Origin: Alviniconcha marisindica
Taxonomy: Eukaryota > Mollusca > Gastropoda > Provannidae
DNA: 64,000 nucleotides
Direction: 5' to 3'
NCBI GenBank assembly: GCA_018857735.1
Contig: JABMCL010000453.1
Span: forward strand, 1,018,501-1,082,500
Shown here: positions 11,237 through 19,210 of the stretch, piece after piece
Layout: every line of letters begins with the position of its first letter
How positions within the stretch are numbered: position 1 is the stretch's first letter
Translations under genes and position numbers: made by a program
Notes under the pieces: model-generated
What the model saw: the letters and a program-made list of their open reading frames with translations, nothing else
Databases searched by the model: none
Told to the model about the DNA's origin: nothing

Positions 11237-14200
11237 CACCCTAAGACAGGTGAGTATAGTAGTCAGTGTAGTATGCAGTACGTCAGGACCAATGTCTGTG
11301 TGTATATATACACCCTAAGACAGGTGAGTGTGGTTGTCACTGTGGTAGTCAGTGTAGTACGCAGTATGTCAGGACCAATGTCTGTGTATATATACACCCT
11401 AAGACAGGTGAATGTGGTTGTCACTGTGGTAGTCAGTGTAGTCCACAGTACATCAGGACCAGTGTCTGTGTATATGTACACCCTAAGACAGGTGTGCCAG
11501 GACCAGTGTCTGTGTATATATGCACTGTAAGACAGGTGAATGTGGTCATCACTATGGTAGTCAGTGTACACAGTAATTGACAGCTGTTGTCAGGACTGTC
11601 GTCTACACATGTACACCATGCAGCAAGTGAGCGTGGTCATCAAATCAAATCAAATCAAATCAATCTTTATTATTCATCAATATACAAAGCATAAAAATGA
11701 AAACTTTCCTTTGACACATGGACTCAAGACTCAAGAAGGTACATTGTGGTAATCAGCGTATACAGTATACATGTCAGCTCAAATCAGGACCAGTGTCTGT
11801 GCTTCTGTAGGTGAATCCAGCCATTCTTGTGGTAATCAGTGTACATGGTAATTTGTTTATGATTATGATAATGATCAGCCTTGCTATGACACAATGATAG
11901 ATCAACATCAGTTTCACCATTTCCATGGAAGTTTGTGGGTGTGTGTGTATGCGTGCATGCGTGAGTGTGTGCGTGTGTATGTATGTGCGTGTGTACCAGT
12001 AGGCATTTTTCATTGGATGGGTAAGGGTCGGTAAGGGTAATGGGGGGGTGGGGGGCTTACGAAGGTTAAGTCCATGTAAATAAAATTTGCTGGTAACCAC
12101 ATCTTTTAATCTGGATATGATTAGTAAACTGCATGCAGTTTTGCTCCCCAAATCATTGTGAACAGGCAAGGAATGTGTACACCTGACACCTGACCCATGC
12201 TCAACTGGTGCTGACCATGGGGTGAGGCAAGGGTTTTGGGGGTTTCTAACCAGCTGATACTGTTGTGACCTGTGTGTTGTCCATGCTTACCCAAGCACAA
12301 CCGGTGCTGACCATGGGGTCAGGGCATGGAGTTAGGGGGTTTCTACCCATCTGATAGACTGTTGTGACCTGTGTGTTGTCCATGCTTACCCATGCACAAC
12401 CAGTGCTGACCATGGGGTCAGGGCATGGAGTTAGGGGGTTTCTACCTGATAAACTGTTGTGACCTGTGTGTTGTCCATGCTTACCCATGCACAACCAGTG
12501 CTGACCATGGGGTCAGGGCATGGAGTTAGGGGGTTTCTACCTGATAAACTGTTGTGACCTGTGTGTTGTCCATGTTTGCACAAACCGGTGCTGACCTTTG
12601 AGCAGGGTAAGGCTTACTGGTTTTCTACCAAGCTGTTGTCACCTGTGTGTTGTCCATGCTTTCCCGGCACAACCGGTCCCCTGACCATGGGGTCAGCAAC
12701 TGGGATTTAAAAGGGGGTTTCTACCTGATAGACTGTTGTGACCTGTGTGTTGTCCATGCTTACCCATGCACAACCGGTGCTGACCATGGGGTCAGGGCAT
12801 GGAGTTAGGGGGTTTCTACCTGATAGACTGTTGTGACCTGTGTGTTGTCCATGCTTACCCATGCACAACCAGTGCTGACCATGGGGTCAGGGCATGGAGT
12901 TAGGGGGTTTCTACCTGATAAACTGTTGTGACCTGTGTGTTGTCCATGCTTACCCATGCACAACCAGTGCTGACCATGGGGTCAGGGCAAGGGTTTGGGG
13001 TTTCTACCTGATAACCTGTTGTGACCTGTGTATTGTCCATGTTTACCCAGGCACAACCAGTACTGACCATAGAGCCAGGTAAAGGCTACCTGTTCTCCAC
13101 AAGCTGGTCACCTGTGTGTGCCACTGTCTTTGCGGCGGTCACGGAGACCGGTCACCTGCTGCTGTATGACCTGGGCTCAGCTAACCTGGTGCCAGTACAA
13201 ACCGTGGAGGCCAGCCCCACCAAGCAGCCCATCTACTGCCTACAGTTCAACTCCAAACAGTAAGTGTGTGTGTGTGTGTGGAGGGGCGGGGTCAGTTTGA
13301 TCTAAAGAAGCACAAAATGTGCTTGATTCAATGTAACCCTTTCAGCATTGCGCCTGACTCAGAGCCAGGCACCACTGAACATTTGTCCGCCTGCGCCTGA
13401 CTCGGAGGAAACCTGACATTTGGCCACATTCAGATGTATTTGTACCCATGCAGACCCCCAGCATATTGTACACATATGTCCAGTTTATTACCATGATAAA
13501 GTTTGGCTAACTAAACCACTGTTGCTAAAGAAAATATGCATAACAAATTTTCAGGGCCATTTTCTCAAAATGGCTGTCATGGCTTAGAACTTCAAATAGC
13601 CACAACTTCGGTAATTATTTTTACTACAGTCTTCATTTAGATACCAAAGTAATCGGCAGGGTGCAGCACTTTTCAAAATTACACACCTCTCAAAATATCC
13701 AAGACTGATTTTGTGGGAGAGGGTCACATATACCAGTGTTTATGGCCTACCAAAAAGTAATGAGGACATATTTCCCTTGGATTGAACTGGCTCTGCCTCC
13801 CATTTCATCTTCACTGATAACAGCAGGACCATCATAGAGACCACAAAGTGTCATGAGAAATAACATGTCATAATTATGTCATATGCCGTTCCATTCCCAC
13901 TTTGACTTTTTCACTCAAAGATGCTACAATTAATTATACACTCTCTTCATAAGATCAGCCTAAGTTATTAATCTTTTCAATGAGTTGTAGAGTGAATTGC
14001 AATGGGCAGTAACTCTCTGTGCCCATCCTGGCCTTTGGATGTGGACTACACTGTCTTGGTGTAGACTATCTTTGACCCAACTAGTCCTACAGTGTTTGTC
14101 AGATATCTCACTGCTGCCTGTGTCTCCAGCGAGGTGTGTCTTCCTGTTGCAGGCACCAGCTCCTGGCCACAGGGGATGGCGGGGGCAGCGTGCGAGTGTT

Positions 14201-14282
14201 CAAGCTCAGCAAGGATCTGGTGTCCAGCACCGCGCACAAGCTGGAGCAGCTGGAAACGCTCATCAGCACAGGAACAGACTGA
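436..14282 (+). CDS. DYNC2I2: Dynein-2 intermediate chain 2 (WDR34), complete, 11 exons
   Basis: Coding exons: 436-494, 2235-2319, 3419-3530, 4957-5036, 5743-5977, 6258-6397, 7487-7566, 8113-8294, 10604-10761, 13051-13259, 14153-14282. They sum to 1,470 nt (489 residues plus stop) and every junction keeps phase. The product is the WD-repeat intermediate chain of cytoplasmic dynein-2, the motor for retrograde intraflagellar transport in cilia. The N-terminal part carries QT-containing short motifs (AQTGEVQTDE) in the region used for light-chain binding in the human protein. The remainder is a C-terminal WD40 propeller with blade signatures such as EVLVWDL, GGDGKILVW, SCGQDQCLRIYN and ATGDGGGSVRVFKL. 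Conservation with human WDR34 (recalled) is continuous, for example WNATGSTLAVAFGRFDH and AQSLPRSMKV. Introns are loaded with minisatellites, several made from exon edges. Exon 3's acceptor is the least certain junction. Confidence 0.9.
2235..2319 (+). CDS. DYNC2I2: DYNC2I2 exon 2 (QT-motif linker)
   Basis: The acceptor ATTGCAG precedes 2235 and the donor GCG|GTGAGC follows 2319. The phase-2 start completes an Arg codon from exon 1. It encodes LTSEAGAQTGEVQTDEVGC and onward, matching the human stretch with two QT motifs (DAQVQTEAP region). Confidence 0.7.
2331..2705. repeat. 57-bp minisatellite in DYNC2I2 intron 2
   Basis: Six to seven copies; unit includes GTGCCACAGTTAGTGCTTTG and TAGACCAGGAACAGAGTATG. 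Spacing is exactly 57 bp between central copies (2424, 2481, 2538), so all frames stay open on both strands; the resulting repetitive ORFs are not genes. No similarity to neighbouring exons was seen. Confidence 0.9.
3045..3440. repeat. About 62-bp array leading into DYNC2I2 exon 3
   Basis: Six copies of a unit with CCAAACAGAGGATGATAGAG and ATTAGGGGATGACCACAGAA. The final copy merges with exon 3: GAGGATGACAGGGACCAGCG and GATGATCATGG align base by base with the unit, so the array is built from the junction. Confidence 0.85.
3419..3530 (+). CDS. DYNC2I2: DYNC2I2 exon 3 with a probable GC donor
   Basis: Encodes RMIMAQVDDAHLLQ, then LSVEALVSQCLSNNAKSRAFE, like human DIPRLAAFLRRVEAMV. Several AGs could serve as acceptor (after 3402, 3408 or 3418). 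The phase-0 choice at 3418 or 3402 fits exon 2. The 3' end is AAG|GCAAGT, a strong GC-AG type donor. A GT lies four bases further on. Confidence 0.6.
4320..4815. repeat. About 90-110-bp degenerate array in DYNC2I2 intron 3
   Basis: About five copies with AACTTGGTGATGTTCACCAT and AACACAAAATGTGATAGGTG. The first copy (ATGACTGTATTGCAAACTGT then GATAGG) resembles exon 4's edge ATGACTGTGTTGCAG/ACTATGAAAGAGG. Confidence 0.75.
4957..5036 (+). CDS. DYNC2I2: DYNC2I2 exon 4
   Basis: Acceptor TGTTGCAG, donor GAG|GTCAGT. Encodes DYERGVGEEATSVTCVHTL and then THAELSGE, aligning with human FEVNWTEQQQMVSCLYTLG. Entry phase 1, exit phase 0. Confidence 0.7.
5491..5790. repeat. 48-bp in-frame array spanning DYNC2I2 exon 5 acceptor
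   Basis: Six copies with CTTCAGG (one CTTCCGG) at 5503, 5551, 5599, 5647, 5695 and 5743, exactly 48 bp apart. Each unit is acceptor-like TTTTCATGGACAG plus the exon start. The frame is open throughout and would encode LQVTGLAWSKICFHGQ per copy. The first copy has AAC in place of the AG. Confidence 0.95.
5743..5977 (+). CDS. DYNC2I2: DYNC2I2 exon 5, 5' end embedded in a 48-bp repeat
   Basis: Encodes LQVTGLAWNATGSTLAVAFG and on to LEFHPENPAWLVGGNFN, the start of the propeller. The acceptor CATGGACAG at 5742 is the last of five identical-looking CAG acceptors spaced exactly 48 bp apart. Choosing 5743 reproduces the length of the human protein. Donor AATG|GTTAGC, phase 1. Confidence 0.85.
5983..6250. 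repeat. About 45-60-bp array in DYNC2I2 intron 5
   Basis: About five copies of ATGCTTTGTGTGTAGGATGA and TGATGGTGAGAAGATGA fill this 280-bp intron almost completely. Each TGTGTGTAG resembles the real acceptor TTGTGTGCAG at 6257. Confidence 0.8.
6258..6397 (+). CDS. DYNC2I2: DYNC2I2 exon 6
   Basis: Acceptor TGTGCAG, donor AAT|GTAAGA, phase 1 in and phase 0 out. Encodes GEVLVWDLSQEDDLLLATSG through SSKKKRYN; EVLVWDLS is a classical WD-blade ending shared with human WDR34. Confidence 0.85.
6590..6935. repeat. 53-bp minisatellite in DYNC2I2 intron 6
   Basis: Six copies of CTCACAAGTATCTTCTGTGT and TGCTGAAACAGTACCATGCT. No exon similarity seen. Confidence 0.85.
7487..7566 (+). CDS. DYNC2I2: DYNC2I2 exon 7
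   Basis: Acceptor GTGTGCAG, donor GATGG|GTGGGT, exit phase 2. Encodes VISIGGDGKILVWKVDQKKG then KLKLLDG, equal to human VLSVATDGKVLLW and the following turn. No minisatellite was recognised at its edges. Confidence 0.8.
8113..8294 (+). CDS. DYNC2I2: DYNC2I2 exon 8
   Basis: Acceptor CTGTCTGCAG, donor GGAA|GTGAGT, exit phase 1. Encodes FVVMAQSLPRSMKVRGVRGD and then TSLAFSHEDPETFLVGSESG, matching human ALVMQQLPRSTKL and the blade ending LGTEGG. Its donor is followed by an array of about 13 units, each restarting with GAAGTGAGTGG. Confidence 0.85.
8284..9080. repeat. 59-60-bp array seeded at DYNC2I2 exon 8 donor
   Basis: About 13 copies of GAAGTGAGTGGTGGGTGTGT, TTCATCTTGCAGTACTGCTG and TACATAGGGAGTGGGTGTCT. 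The first copy begins inside exon 8 (GGAA|GTGAGTGGTGGATGTG), so each unit carries a donor-like GAA|GTGAGT and an internal TTGCAG acceptor-like sequence. Confidence 0.9.
9080..9795. repeat. G-rich short-unit array (AGACATGGGAGTGGTGGGGT family)
   Basis: Dozens of irregular 19-30-bp units of GTAGACATGGGAGTGGTGGG. G-rich on the plus strand, with quadruplex potential. The long Pro/His-rich minus-strand ORFs across it are artefacts. Confidence 0.85.
9980..10380. repeat. 36-bp array upstream of DYNC2I2 exon 9
   Basis: About 11 copies of CAGAGGGTGGGACATGGAGT and GTTTTTCATCTCATT, preceded by a C homopolymer tract at 9930-9955. Confidence 0.85.
10375..10490 (-). mobile_element. tRNA-like SINE head
   Basis: Minus strand AGCTGGCATGGCCAAGTGGT and GCAGGTTTGAATCTCTGTTT carry box A and box B. 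It lies between a 36-bp array and DYNC2I2 exon 9. The body is short or lost. Confidence 0.45.
10604..10761 (+). CDS. DYNC2I2: DYNC2I2 exon 9
   Basis: Acceptor TTTCAAATCCAG, donor CAG|GTCAGT, exit phase 0. Encodes SHIMSSIPLRSPVTFTFNPH then DCSRFHRHAFISCGQDQCLR, like human [20 protein letters not shown]. Its last 38 nt plus donor recur in the adjacent 84-bp array. Confidence 0.85.
10725..11580. repeat. 84-bp array seeded at DYNC2I2 exon 9 donor, interrupted by (AT)n
   Basis: About nine copies; unit includes CAGGACCAGTGTCTGTGTAT, ACACCCTAAGACAG and TCAGTGTGGTCGTCACTGTG. The first copy is the end of exon 9 itself (TCAGGACCAGTGTCTGCGTA to TTGCTGCAG|GTCAGTGTGG). An (AT)n tract at 11150-11232 splits it. 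84 bp is 28 codons, so shadow ORFs run through. Confidence 0.9.
11636..11700. mobile_element. Probable retroelement 3' tail with (CAAAT)n
   Basis: Four TCAAA units are followed by TCTTTATTATTCATCAATAT, a typical microsatellite-tailed non-LTR retroelement end. No coding part is nearby. It lies inside the DYNC2I2 intron 9 array region. Confidence 0.35.
12180..13085. repeat. About 95-bp array ending in DYNC2I2 exon 10 acceptor
   Basis: About nine copies with GCACAACCAGTGCTGACCAT, GGGGTCAGGGCATGGAGTTA and TGTGTTGTCCATGCTTACCC. The final copy is the real junction TTTACCCAG|GCACAACCAGTACTGACC. In the decoys the acceptor CCCAG is CCCAT, CCCAA or CCCGG. Confidence 0.9.
13051..13259 (+). CDS. DYNC2I2: DYNC2I2 exon 10
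   Basis: Acceptor TTTACCCAG, donor AAACA|GTAAGT, exit phase 2. Encodes AQPVLTIEPGKGYLFSTSWS then VETAS-like linker and IYCLQFNSKQ; human has KYLFAVRWSP and VYCLEFNSQQ. The first 30 nt recur in the preceding 95-bp array, but with the acceptor AG changed. Confidence 0.85.
14153..14282 (+). CDS. DYNC2I2: DYNC2I2 exon 11 (stop)
   Basis: Acceptor TTCCTGTTGCAG. Encodes HQLLATGDGGGSVRVFKLSK and ends LETLISTGTD with TGA at 14280-14282. Human has QLLAAGDAQGTVKVWQLS at the same place; the tail after the last blade is shorter here. Confidence 0.85.
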
Positions 14283-14636
14283 AGGAGGGCAACGTATCTC
14301 AGACTCTGCAGACTCCACCACAGTGTGCTTGGGGACCAGTAGGCAAGATTCCGGACAGTGCAGAAATCCACTTAATGTAGGCATGACAACTTCTTGTTTA
14401 GATAAACTCAGGACTGTTCATGGATAAAGCTACTTATGACCCATGTTAGCATATGAAGCTGCTAATCACCAGTGCTAGATATGAAGCTGCTAATCACCAG
14501 TGCTAGATACCAGGCTTCTAATCACCAATGCTAGATATCAGGCTGCTAATCACCAGTGCCACTGACCACTGTGAGTGGGCAGGCAGGCAGTGATTGAATG
14601 GCCATTGACTGTATGGTGGCTAGTTTTGTGTCCATC

Positions 14637-14642
14637 AATAAA
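14637..14642 (+). terminator. Poly(A) signal AATAAA for DYNC2I2
   Basis: A canonical AATAAA lies 355 nt downstream of the stop codon. The 3' UTR between contains a roughly 31-bp tandem repeat (about 14449-14560, CTGCTAATCACCAGTGCTAG core) and is followed by G-rich homopolymer tracts. Confidence 0.5.
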
Positions 14643-15004
14643 TTGTCAGGTGCAGGAGGGGGGTGGGGGTGGGGATAAAATGGCTCAGGTCCCTCCTCCT
14701 TTAGTGAAAGTGTCTGTGGGGTGGGGGTGGGCTCTCTTTACCCTTCTTCTGTGAAAGTGTGTGTGTGTGGGGGGGGGGGGGGGGGGGGAGTGGTGAGGGG
14801 GGGGAGTGGCTGGCTTCCCTCCTTTGTGAAAGTTGGGGGGTGGGAGGTCACTTCCCCTCTCCCTCTGTGAAAGAAGTGATCTGATTTTATTTTTGGTACA
14901 TATCATTTTATTTGTATCAGTACAGAAACAATTTGGCATAGTACAGAAAGTGTTTTTCTTAGCGGAGAAATATAAAAAAAACACCTGGCAGTGCCTGAGG
15001 ACAT

Positions 15005-15600
15005 TGTTTTAACAGCCAAGTGTTGTGTCATGGCTGCAGTGAGACACTCACCCTGTTGTTGAACAGCCAAGTGTTGTGTCTTGCGGAGAAATGTTGTTGA
15101 ACAGCCAAGTGTTGGCAGTGCCTGAGGACATTGTTTTAACAGCCAAGTGTTGTGTCATGGCTGCAGTGAGACACTCACCCTGTTGTTGAACAGCCAAGTG
15201 TTGTGTCATGGCTGCAGTGAGACACTCACCCTGTTGTTGAACAGCCAAGTGTTGTGTCATGGCTGCAGTGAGACACTCACCCTGTTGTTGAACAGCCAAG
15301 TGTTGTGTCATGGCTGCAGAGAGACACTCACCCTGTTGTTGAACAGCCAAGTGTTGTGTCATGGCTGCAGTGAGACACTCACCCTGTTGTTGAACAGCCA
15401 AGTGTTGTGTCATGGCTGCAGTGAGACACTCACCCTGTTGTTGAACAGCCAAGTGTTGTGTCATGACTGCCGTGAGACACACTCACCCTGTGACCTGAGT
15501 GAGGTAAAGAAGATGCCGGGTGACTTAGACCAACACCCTGTTGTTGAACAGCCAAGTGTTGTGTCATGGCTACAAAAAGACACACCCTGTGGCCTGAGTG
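15005..15600. repeat. 51-bp array between DYNC2I2 and PAAT
   Basis: About nine copies of TGTTGTGTCATGGCTGCAGT, GAGACACTCACCCTGTTGTT and GAACAGCCAAG. Copies are near-identical, and 51 bp is 17 codons, giving long false ORFs on both strands. Diverged copies extend to about 15600. Confidence 0.9.
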
Positions 15601-16540
15601 AGGTAAAGAAGATGCCAGGCTACTTAGACCAGCATGCAAGGCAAGTCATCAGTTTGCCTTCTGCCATCATGATGTCTGTAAATGTATTCCCCAAAATTGG
15701 TCATCAGAGAAGACATCAGAGCAGTGTCATCTGCTATGCAGTTGTCTTGTTTGAACTTGTTTGAGGCCAAGTGTGAAATGGAAATATTTGTTCATGCTGT
15801 TGGAGGAGGGGGGGGGGGGAGTCTTGGCTAGCAATAATTCCGTCAGGTGAGTGAAATTTTAAAGCCCCTTGCCCAGCAGAATATTAGAAAATGTTCATCT
15901 TCTGCAGGCCATTTGTGTAAAGGAACAAGAGTGTTGGGTGATGGTGCTCTAATCACGGACCTTGTTTTTTATCATGCTTTCTCAGATATCATGCTTTCTG
16001 GATTTGTGTGTGTGTGATCAAGGTGAATGATAAATCCGTCCAGATGAGTGCAGGAGGACCACACGTGTGTCAGTGTTGTTTCTGTGTTCATGCTGTAATG
16101 GACAGTCCATTGGCAGAGAGATAGGACTAGGCTTTTGGCAGTGGCTGACTGGTCTCGACAGTCACGGGTCAGTAGTTTTAATGGTCAGCATGCTACTTGG
16201 CTTCTAGCAGCTTGGTACCTTGAACCAAGTACAGCCGGTGGTTTACATTTTGAAATGGGGATTGGGTATTGTTTGTGTTTCATGTTCTCTATCTTAAAGC
16301 AAACATACAAATTTATGTGAACCACTTTGATGTGGTAAAATGTGAATTATCAGTCTGTGATATTTGGGTTTTTATTAAATCAGATTTTGTTGCTAATTCC
16401 ATGTTTGTGTATTTGTTGTATCAGTGTACCTTTCCAGTCTGCTTGCCAATTACTGGTGATCACTAGCAATATTGTAAACACATTCAAAATGAACATTACC
16501 TTTCACTTCTTTTTGCAAACAGGAAATGCCTAACTAGTGA

Positions 16541-16608
<68 letters not shown>

Positions 16609-16746
16609 GTATTACAACGAAAAATAATTTAACGTGGCATTTATTTTAGAGTAAAAAGTATTTTGATAGGGAAACGCACACAAAACAAATAAATACACAA
16701 GTACAAGGAACAATACATTTGGTATTTTAAAGTAATAAGTACTTTG

Positions 16747-16780
<34 letters not shown>

Positions 16781-16887
16781 ACATGCACACAGGGACACAC
16801 AAGTAATGTCTTGAAGCAGTGTTTATGAATACTCACACTGCTGAACTAACAACAGAATCACACCAAGGATAAAAATGTTCTCACACC

Positions 16888-17352
16888 TTACAAAGGTGAC
16901 TGCATACGAGAATAGGGTAGAGCTGCATATTCTTCAATCACGGTTCTTATAACATCATTTATTTCGTTTGCAAACAGCTTATCTTTTAATAGGGAATTAT
17001 TAAATTTCCACAATAGCTTATTTCTGGTTTCTAATTTCCCTAAAGTCAAAGTCAATGTGATCATGGAATGATCTGTCCGATAACCGGGCTTAATGTCTGC
17101 TTCTGTCACATAAGTGGACAGCAAATCTGAAATTAGGAAAAAGTCCAGTCTACTCTGTTGAAGGGGTGTGTTTCTGCGCCACATATACCGTCTCATTTCA
17201 GGATGAATTTCTCTCCAAATATCTAATAGGTCGAGGTTTAACATTAAGTTTTCGACTTGTTCTTGTGCTTTAGCATTATTAAAGTGTTTATAGTTATAAT
17301 AATCTAATGTGAAATCCAAGACTAAATTCCAGTCTCCTCCAATAATAAGATT
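16888..17352 (-). pseudogene. Non-LTR retrotransposon endonuclease fragment (L1/Tx1-like)
   Basis: An open minus-strand stretch reads IIGGDWNLVLDFTLDYYNY, then LLDIWREIHPEMRRYMWRRN, SRLDFFLISDLL, and PGYRTDHSMITLTL. GGDWN, the SRLDFFL strand and the SDH-type ending (TDHSM) are landmarks of the APE-like endonuclease of LINE ORF2. It continues a short way into the region linking to reverse transcriptase and then ends, so this is a truncated copy lying downstream of PAAT. Confidence 0.8.
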
Positions 17353-17569
17353 TTCAAAGCTGGGTTACACACATGCCACCGGTTCAGCATGCCCTACCTA
17401 GTCTCCTTTTTCATACAGAATTATTCTCCCTCTGTTGTATGGACCAGGGTGGTTTTGTGAAAAAGGCAAACAGAGCATCCAGTTTGCCAGTTGTGTCTTT
17501 CCGTCTCCATGCAAACACAAATAAACACAAAGGTGTGCACACTTGGGTACCTTAGGAGTTCTGTCCCAG

Positions 17570-17880
17570 AGTGAAAATAGCACTCAGGCAGTCTGCCAGT
17601 CATTCGTGTCTGTACTGCCATGAAAACACAAGTGAATGCGCACTCAGGCAGTCTGTCAGTTCTGTCAGAGGTGAAAATAGCACTCAGGCTGCCAGTCATT
17701 CATGTCTGTACTGCCATGAAAACACAAGTGAATGCGCACTCAGGCAGGCTGTCAGTTATGTCAGAGGTGAAAATAGCACTCAGGCTGCCAGTCATTCGTG
17801 TCTGTACTGCCATGAAAACACAAGTGAATGTGCACTCAGGCAGTCTGTCAGTTCTGTCAGAGGTGAAAATGATATTGCAG
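17570..17880. repeat. About 96-bp array just downstream of PAAT
   Basis: About three and a half copies with GTGAAAATAGCACTCAGGCT, GCCAGTCATTCGTGTCTGTA and CTGCCATGAAAACACAAGTG. It lies in the PAAT 3' UTR or immediately downstream. Confidence 0.85.
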
Positions 17881-17927
17881 GTTTCCAGTGTCATGCAAAC
17901 TAACCAGCCAACGTAAAGGCACATGGA

Positions 17928-18135
17928 CTAGGATGGCTTCTGTGAGTTCTGGAGCAGAGCAAAGATGGCGTCTAGTTTGCCGCTCATGCGTGTCTCCATT
18001 TCCTCCATGCGCTGGTCCACCTGTTCTTTGATGTGCTGCTCCACAGCGTTCAAGCGTGACTCCACTATGGCTTCCACCTGAGCAGTCACACGACTCTCCA
18101 GCTCCGCTGATGTTGCCACTGCACTCCCATCCACG
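17928..18135 (-). CDS. PAAT: PAAT terminal exon
   Basis: Acceptor TCTGTTGTCAG, stop TAG at 17928-17930. Encodes VDGSAVATSAELESRVTAQV followed by an alternating charged helix ending LLQNSQKPS, predicted coiled coil, as in the human C-terminus (DQRIHELQEHIDDKIALLLD). Confidence 0.8.
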
Positions 18136-18915
18136 CTGACAACAGACAAGAATGGATCGTCAGATGTAACAAAGGCAATCAACGGTACAACCATACCCAT
18201 CACCATACCATACCCCGTTCTTTGTGACACCACTCTATGACATAAATATGATGTCTTTTTGCTGACAACACTTTGTGGTCTAGGTGACGTTCCTGCTGTT
18301 GTGGATCAAGAAGAAATGCTACTGAACTGAAGTGATCAAAAAAGCCTGCTCATCCAAGCAAGTAACTGTCTGTCATCACTGTGTTTAGTAAGCCATAAGA
18401 AGGACTGCGCTACCTTCGCACAGACCATCTTCAATACCACCGCATCTGCAGTGTTCTCACCTCTCAGTGCCCGCTCTGTCACCGCCGCTGTCACCACCTG
18501 CCTCCAGTTCATCCGCCGCCCGAAGTCTGGACACCTGACTGCACACCGACTGCAAGAACTGGAACATGTCCCCCTCTCCCCCCCTCGACGCTGCCTCCTG
18601 CTCTCTGGCCAGCGAGGACATCATCTGTGAGAGCATGTTGCTGACCATGGAGCCCTCGGCCTGTGTGGTGGTGGTGGTGGTGGGTTCAGAGGTGGCACCC
18701 TGGGGGGAGCTCGGCTGCACAGCTGTTGTGATGAGGAAATGTCAGACAGGAAAAGAAATATTTGCAACGTTGTTCTAAAAGCAGTGTCAAGCATCAACAG
18801 GCTTCAAGTCCAAATGCTTAGTTGTACAAATTTGTGATGCAATGCTGAAAATAAGTTATGTCAAATCGACTTAACAAAACAGTAATGGCAAGAATGAATA
18901 CAGTCATAATCACAC

Positions 18916-18961
<46 letters not shown>

Positions 18962-18977
18962 GCATATACATATGCAG

Positions 18978-19024
<47 letters not shown>

Positions 19025-19070
19025 ACACACACACACACACACACAGAGGCATATACATAACACAGGCACA

Positions 19071-19126
<56 letters not shown>

Positions 19127-19165
19127 ACACACACACACACACACAGAGGCATATACATAACGCAG

Positions 19166-19210
<45 letters not shown>

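Noticed and set aside
15048..15764. ORFs with MTQHLAVQQQGECL-type repeats on both strands
   Set aside because: A 51-bp unit keeps both strands open; intergenic position after the DYNC2I2 poly(A) signal.
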